The position numbers and the translations under genes were made by a program. The notes under the pieces are model-generated. The model did no database searches. It was not told the origin of the DNA and saw only the letters and a program-made list of their open reading frames with translations. Of a DNA stretch of 8,728 bases, positions 7,194 to 8,728 are shown one piece after another (positions within the stretch are counted from its first letter, which is position 1; each line of letters begins with the position of its first letter). This DNA comes from Candidatus Margulisiibacteriota bacterium (GTDB taxonomy: Bacteria > Margulisbacteria > Termititenacia > Termititenacales > Termititenacaceae), in assembly GCA_031267055.1 (NCBI GenBank), contig JAIRZV010000155.1, positions 1 through 8,728 on the forward strand, written 5' to 3'.

Positions 7194-7595
7194 TTACTGT
7201 ACAAGATTGCCGAGTATTTCTATTGCGCTTTTGTAGTCACCCCCTTTAATTTTTTCGATTGCCTCCTGCGCTTTTTCGTTGGCAGGATTTTTAGTATTGA
7301 CAGAGAGATAATCGTATATCTCTGTTTTTTCTTTCGGTTCCAGTTTCCCGTTTTTTATAATTGCATATGCAGGCTCTTTGTGACCACGGGTATCCTTGAT
7401 ACCCCAGCAGATAGCATCACCCTCCGCCGCATCAATGTGCAGGTCGCCCCTGCCGGCATGTTTGATATTCCACTCCCCGACAAAATTTCCGGCGCGGAAA
7501 TCAAAATCCAACCTGCCATTAGCAAGTTTTACTTTTGCCGCCCAGGGCATGTTATACCGCCTTGTGTTGTATCCTTCGTAAGTTTGTATTTTCAT
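7194..7595 (-). CDS. hypothetical 133-residue protein (YEGYNTRRY N-terminus)
   Basis: Begins MKIQTYEGYNTRRYNMPWAA after an excellent AAAGGAGG site 6 bp upstream. Residues about 1-95 look beta-rich and soluble, with short conserved-looking phrases YNTRRY, PWAAKV, GDAICWGIKDTRG and a TEIYDYL stretch. The last 30 residues (EKAQEAIEKIKGGDYKSAIE) look like a single TPR-type helical pair. There is no signal peptide. I have an impression of similar small proteins with YNTRRY near the start in Firmicutes accessory DNA, but I cannot name a domain or function. It sits 20 bp after the 42-residue membrane-protein gene in the same operon. Confidence 0.8.
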   Translation of the reverse strand: MKIQTYEGYNTRRYNMPWAAKVKLANGRLDFDFRAGNFVGEWNIKHAGRGDLHIDAAEGDAICWGIKDTRGHKEPAYAIIKNGKLEPKEKTEIYDYLSVNTKNPANEKAQEAIEKIKGGDYKSAIEILGNLVQ

Positions 7596-7615
7596 AATTT
7601 TCCTCCTTTAAAAAT

Positions 7616-7744
7616 TTATAAACTCAAAACAGTCCCGTGAAAAAATGCATAAGTAAAACCGATCACATACATAACGCCCAAAATAAGCAGCCAAATACCC
7701 ACAATGTAGATCGCCTCGCGTAAAGCCCGGAAAAAGTTTTTCAT
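7616..7744 (-). CDS. 42-residue single-pass membrane protein
   Basis: Starts MKNFFRALREAIYIVGIWLL and ends FFHGTVLSL before TAA. Residues about 12-36 (IYIVGIWLLILGVMYVIGF and on) form one hydrophobic membrane span after a short positively charged N-terminus, predicting N-in topology. Its ATG overlaps the TGA of the upstream exported-protein gene as ATGA, and AAGGAG lies 5 bp before it, so translation is very likely coupled. It is too short for most gene finders. The function is unknown: a small accessory membrane protein, toxin-like peptide or holin-like peptide are all possible, and nothing in the sequence decides between them. Confidence 0.75.
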   Translation of the reverse strand: MKNFFRALREAIYIVGIWLLILGVMYVIGFTYAFFHGTVLSL

Positions 7745-8091
7745 AGCTGCTCCTTGCGCAGGATGAGCGCCGCGCGTGGCGTGCCGTCTATGTCGTTGAT
7801 GTACAGCATATACGCGCTGTCGCCGTGCGCGTATATTTTGTATATGGATTTATCCGTGCAGATGACCAGGGCGCCGTATTTATCGGTCTCGGCGCGGCGG
7901 ACTATTTCCGTCTGGTGCAGCGACGCGCCGGCCACTACATGCGTGATGTGGATAGTACTGTCTGATACTGTCACGTATTTTTTGTAACCCATAGGGTCGT
8001 CGTACACGCCGGATATTCCGGCGGCCAGCTCCGGCGCGGCGCGCAAAACAGATGCGAGAACCATTCCAAGCACAAACATTTTTTTATTCAT
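7741..8091 (-). CDS. hypothetical exported protein, 116 residues
   Basis: Residues 1 to about 24 (MNKKMFVLGMVLASVL then RAAPELAAG) form a Sec-type signal peptide with a likely cleavage after an Ala-x-Ala; there is no lipobox Cys. The mature part, about 90 residues (GVYDDPMGYKKYVTVSDS, then alternating polar and hydrophobic stretches such as IHITHVVAG and KYGALVICTDKSIYKIYA), looks like a small beta-sheet domain. The start at 8091 was chosen over the ATG at 8130 because it gives a clean signal peptide and has AAGGAG 9 bp upstream. The gene overlaps the next gene by ATGA. No family is recognised. Confidence 0.75.
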   Translation of the reverse strand: MNKKMFVLGMVLASVLRAAPELAAGISGVYDDPMGYKKYVTVSDSTIHITHVVAGASLHQTEIVRRAETDKYGALVICTDKSIYKIYAHGDSAYMLYINDIDGTPRAALILRKEQL

Positions 8092-8139
8092 AGCTACCAG
8101 CTCCTTTTTTTCGTGAGACGCTGCGTGCAACGGCTCTAC

Positions 8140-8406
8140 CTAATCAATTATTTCAATCGTCGGCGCAATTAGTTTTTGCGTCCGGCGCGCCGGGCTGTAT
8201 ATTCTGAACATCGGCTCGCCCGCGCCTAACAGATACACATAATCCGTATCGAGTTTGTCCAGTCTTTCCGGTCTCTTTGGCCGCTCACCCATTGCGGCCG
8301 CCAAACTTAAAATCACCAACACACTGATCGCCACTTTTTTTGCGGCGGCTTTCATTTTCCTTTTCCAAAATAGCTCCATAACTTTCATAACATTCATAGC
8401 TTTCAT
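8140..8406 (-). CDS. hypothetical small exported or membrane-anchored protein, start uncertain
   Basis: First gene of the integrase operon. A hydrophobic segment (KKVAISVLVILSLAAAMG) follows basic residues and looks like a signal peptide or N-terminal anchor with an AAA-type cleavage site. The remaining 48 or so residues are polar, rich in Arg/Lys/Pro early (GERPKRPERLDKLD), and end IAPTIEIID. The frame is open to 8526, but that ATG lies inside the promoter and cannot be on the transcript. Choices are 8457 (105 residues, no close ribosome site), 8406 (88 residues, GGGGG 8 bp upstream; chosen) and 8355 (71 residues, the neatest signal peptide, but AAAGG only 4 bp away). A better AAAGGAG site upstream leads into a different frame (8471). 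Confidence 0.6.
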   Translation of the reverse strand: MKAMNVMKVMELFWKRKMKAAAKKVAISVLVILSLAAAMGERPKRPERLDKLDTDYVYLLGAGEPMFRIYSPARRTQKLIAPTIEIID

Positions 8407-8409
8407 AAC
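8374..8409 (-). repeat. 18-bp imperfect tandem repeat, two copies
   Basis: GTTATGAAAGCTATGAAT followed directly by GTTATGAAAGTTATGGAG on the minus strand, 15 of 18 bases alike. It encodes VMKAMN-VMKVME and supplies several in-frame ATGs, which adds to the uncertainty about the start of the first operon gene. Confidence 0.7.
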
Positions 8410-8444
8410 CATCACCCCCAATTTATTTTTTAGTTCGCGAGCCG

Positions 8445-8471
8445 TCAGCAACTCCATTTGTATTCGCTCAT
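8445..8471 (-). CDS. possible 8-residue leader peptide (MSEYKWSC)
   Basis: This has the best ribosome site of the operon: AAAGGAG 7 bp before an ATG at 8471. It ends in TGA after eight codons and is out of frame with the following gene. The ATG at 8457, in the frame of the following gene, lies inside it. It could be a leader peptide that delivers ribosomes to the next start, or a sign that the first gene really starts here with a frameshift. Confidence 0.35.
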   Translation of the reverse strand: MSEYKWSC

Positions 8472-8498
8472 GTTTTTGCTCCTTTCGTACTAATTTAT

Positions 8499-8525
8499 GA
8501 TACAAGTGTAGCATTAAATGTATCA
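8499..8525. promoter_or_regulatory. operator-like inverted repeat at the integrase-operon promoter
   Basis: TGATACA (8498-8504) and TGTATCA (8519-8525) are perfect 7-bp inverse copies separated by 14 bp. They cover the -10 flank and the spacer of the minus-strand promoter. A third half-site, GATACAA (8595-8601), overlaps the -10 of the divergent promoter. The neighbouring helix-turn-helix protein is the obvious candidate to bind them; this is inferred from position. Confidence 0.5.
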
Positions 8526-8533
8526 ATTGTCAA
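8505..8533 (-). promoter_or_regulatory. promoter of the integrase operon
   Basis: On the minus strand, a perfect TTGACA (8533-8528), a 17-bp spacer and TACACT (8510-8505) preceded by TG one base upstream (extended -10). The transcript should begin near 8498, upstream of the AAAGGAG ribosome site. A TGTATC half-site lies in the spacer and GATACAA abuts the -10 box, which fits repression. Confidence 0.75.
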
Positions 8534-8573
8534 GTCTTTTTTATTATTATTTTTTACAATAGAAATAAAATCA

Positions 8574-8602
8574 TTGACAGATGCACTAAAAAGAGATACA
8601 AA
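8574..8602 (+). promoter_or_regulatory. promoter of the helix-turn-helix regulator gene, predicted leaderless
   Basis: A perfect TTGACA (8574-8579), a 17-bp spacer and TACAAA (8597-8602). The ATG at 8610 is only 7 bp past the -10 box, so transcription would start at or beside the start codon. The -10 overlaps a GATACAA half-site, allowing autoregulation. Confidence 0.6.
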
Positions 8603-8609
8603 AGAATCT

Positions 8610-8728
8610 ATGAATACAACACAACGAATTAAGGCACTGTTTGGTGCTAGAGGATTAAAGGTTGGTGCAGTTGCGGAAAAGTTTGGCTTAACCCGCGTAT
8701 CTTTTTCGCGTAGACTTAACAGTGGAAA
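8610..8728 (+). CDS. helix-turn-helix DNA-binding protein, probable repressor (N-terminal 39 residues, 3' end outside window)
   Basis: Starts MNTTQRIKALFGARGLKV and continues to the edge. Residues about 18-38 (VGAVAEKFGLTRVSFSRRLN) have the pattern of an XRE/Cro-type helix-turn-helix: an Ala in the first helix, a Gly at the turn, then a Ser/Arg-rich recognition helix. Such proteins bind operators as dimers. It is divergent from the integrase operon across about 110 bp holding both promoters and the TGTATC half-sites, the classic layout of a lysogeny-type repressor. No good Shine-Dalgarno is present, in keeping with a leaderless mRNA. Whether a C-terminal sensor or peptidase domain follows cannot be seen. 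Confidence 0.75.
   Translation, partial: MNTTQRIKALFGARGLKVGAVAEKFGLTRVSFSRRLNSG

Larger units (their letters stand above)
5898..8728. mobile_element. putative integrative element, integrase-proximal end (right end outside window)
   Basis: A tyrosine integrase ends a six-gene minus-strand operon of unknown small proteins, and a helix-turn-helix regulator gene is divergent from it across a two-way promoter with operator-like repeats. Known integrative elements and prophages often place a repressor divergent from an excision operon in this way. No tRNA, att repeat, relaxase, coupling protein or phage structural gene is visible, so the type cannot be decided. The left limit may extend leftward past the insertion sequence. 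Confidence 0.5.

Noticed and set aside
7074..7640. 188-codon hydrophobic plus-strand ORF
   Set aside because: Antisense to three SD-preceded operon genes; the Phe/Ile/Val-rich product is the usual mirror of a charged coding strand.
8092..8139. GC-rich inverted repeat (CGTTG/CAGCG) between the first two operon genes, considered as terminator
   Set aside because: The stem is short with a wobble pair, and on the transcribed strand it is followed by an A-run rather than a U-run.

Overview
This is a bacterial chromosome segment in two parts. Positions 1 to about 4170 hold ordinary housekeeping genes. Positions from about 4480 to the right edge hold mobile DNA. The genes have Shine-Dalgarno (SD) sites, compact spacing and standard bacterial families. 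The sequence alone does not fix the phylum; I would only say an anaerobe-like or uncultured lineage of moderate GC, with low confidence.

Housekeeping part. A 5'-partial view of alaS (alanyl-tRNA synthetase, minus strand, N-terminal 460 residues) runs off the left edge. It is divergent from a patatin-like phospholipase gene (plus strand, 1449-2303). The 66-bp gap between them carries two near-consensus promoters placed back to back with overlapping -35 boxes. Each -10 box lies only 6-9 bp from its start codon, so both mRNAs are predicted to be leaderless or nearly so. The patatin gene converges on, and overlaps by 12 bp, a minus-strand pair: ruvB (Holliday-junction helicase motor) followed after 24 bp by an inositol-monophosphatase-family gene, probably hisN-like. 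A 44-codon plus-strand ORF with a good SD (4278-4412) lies upstream of and divergent from ruvB.

Mobile part. A UPF0236/ISLre2-type transposase gene (minus, 4579-5808) is followed by a tyrosine recombinase gene (minus, 5898-6896). The recombinase is the last gene of a tightly packed minus-strand operon. In transcription order the operon encodes: an exported or membrane-anchored small protein (about 8406-8140), a second exported small protein (8091-7741), a 42-residue single-pass membrane protein overlapping it by ATGA (7744-7616), a 133-residue protein of unknown function (7595-7194), an 87-residue protein of unknown function (7162-6899), and the integrase 2 bp later. The operon starts at a strong promoter (TTGACA, 17 bp, TACACT with extended -10 TG). 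A helix-turn-helix gene, cut by the right edge, is divergent from it and has its own consensus -35. Three TGTATC/GATACA half-sites sit on the two promoters.

This architecture (repressor-like gene, divergent operator, operon ending in the integrase) suggests one end of an integrative element whose excision and small membrane proteins are under one switch. No att site, right end, conjugation gene or phage structural gene is visible. The cargo genes match no family I can name, and they are the most likely place for something undescribed.
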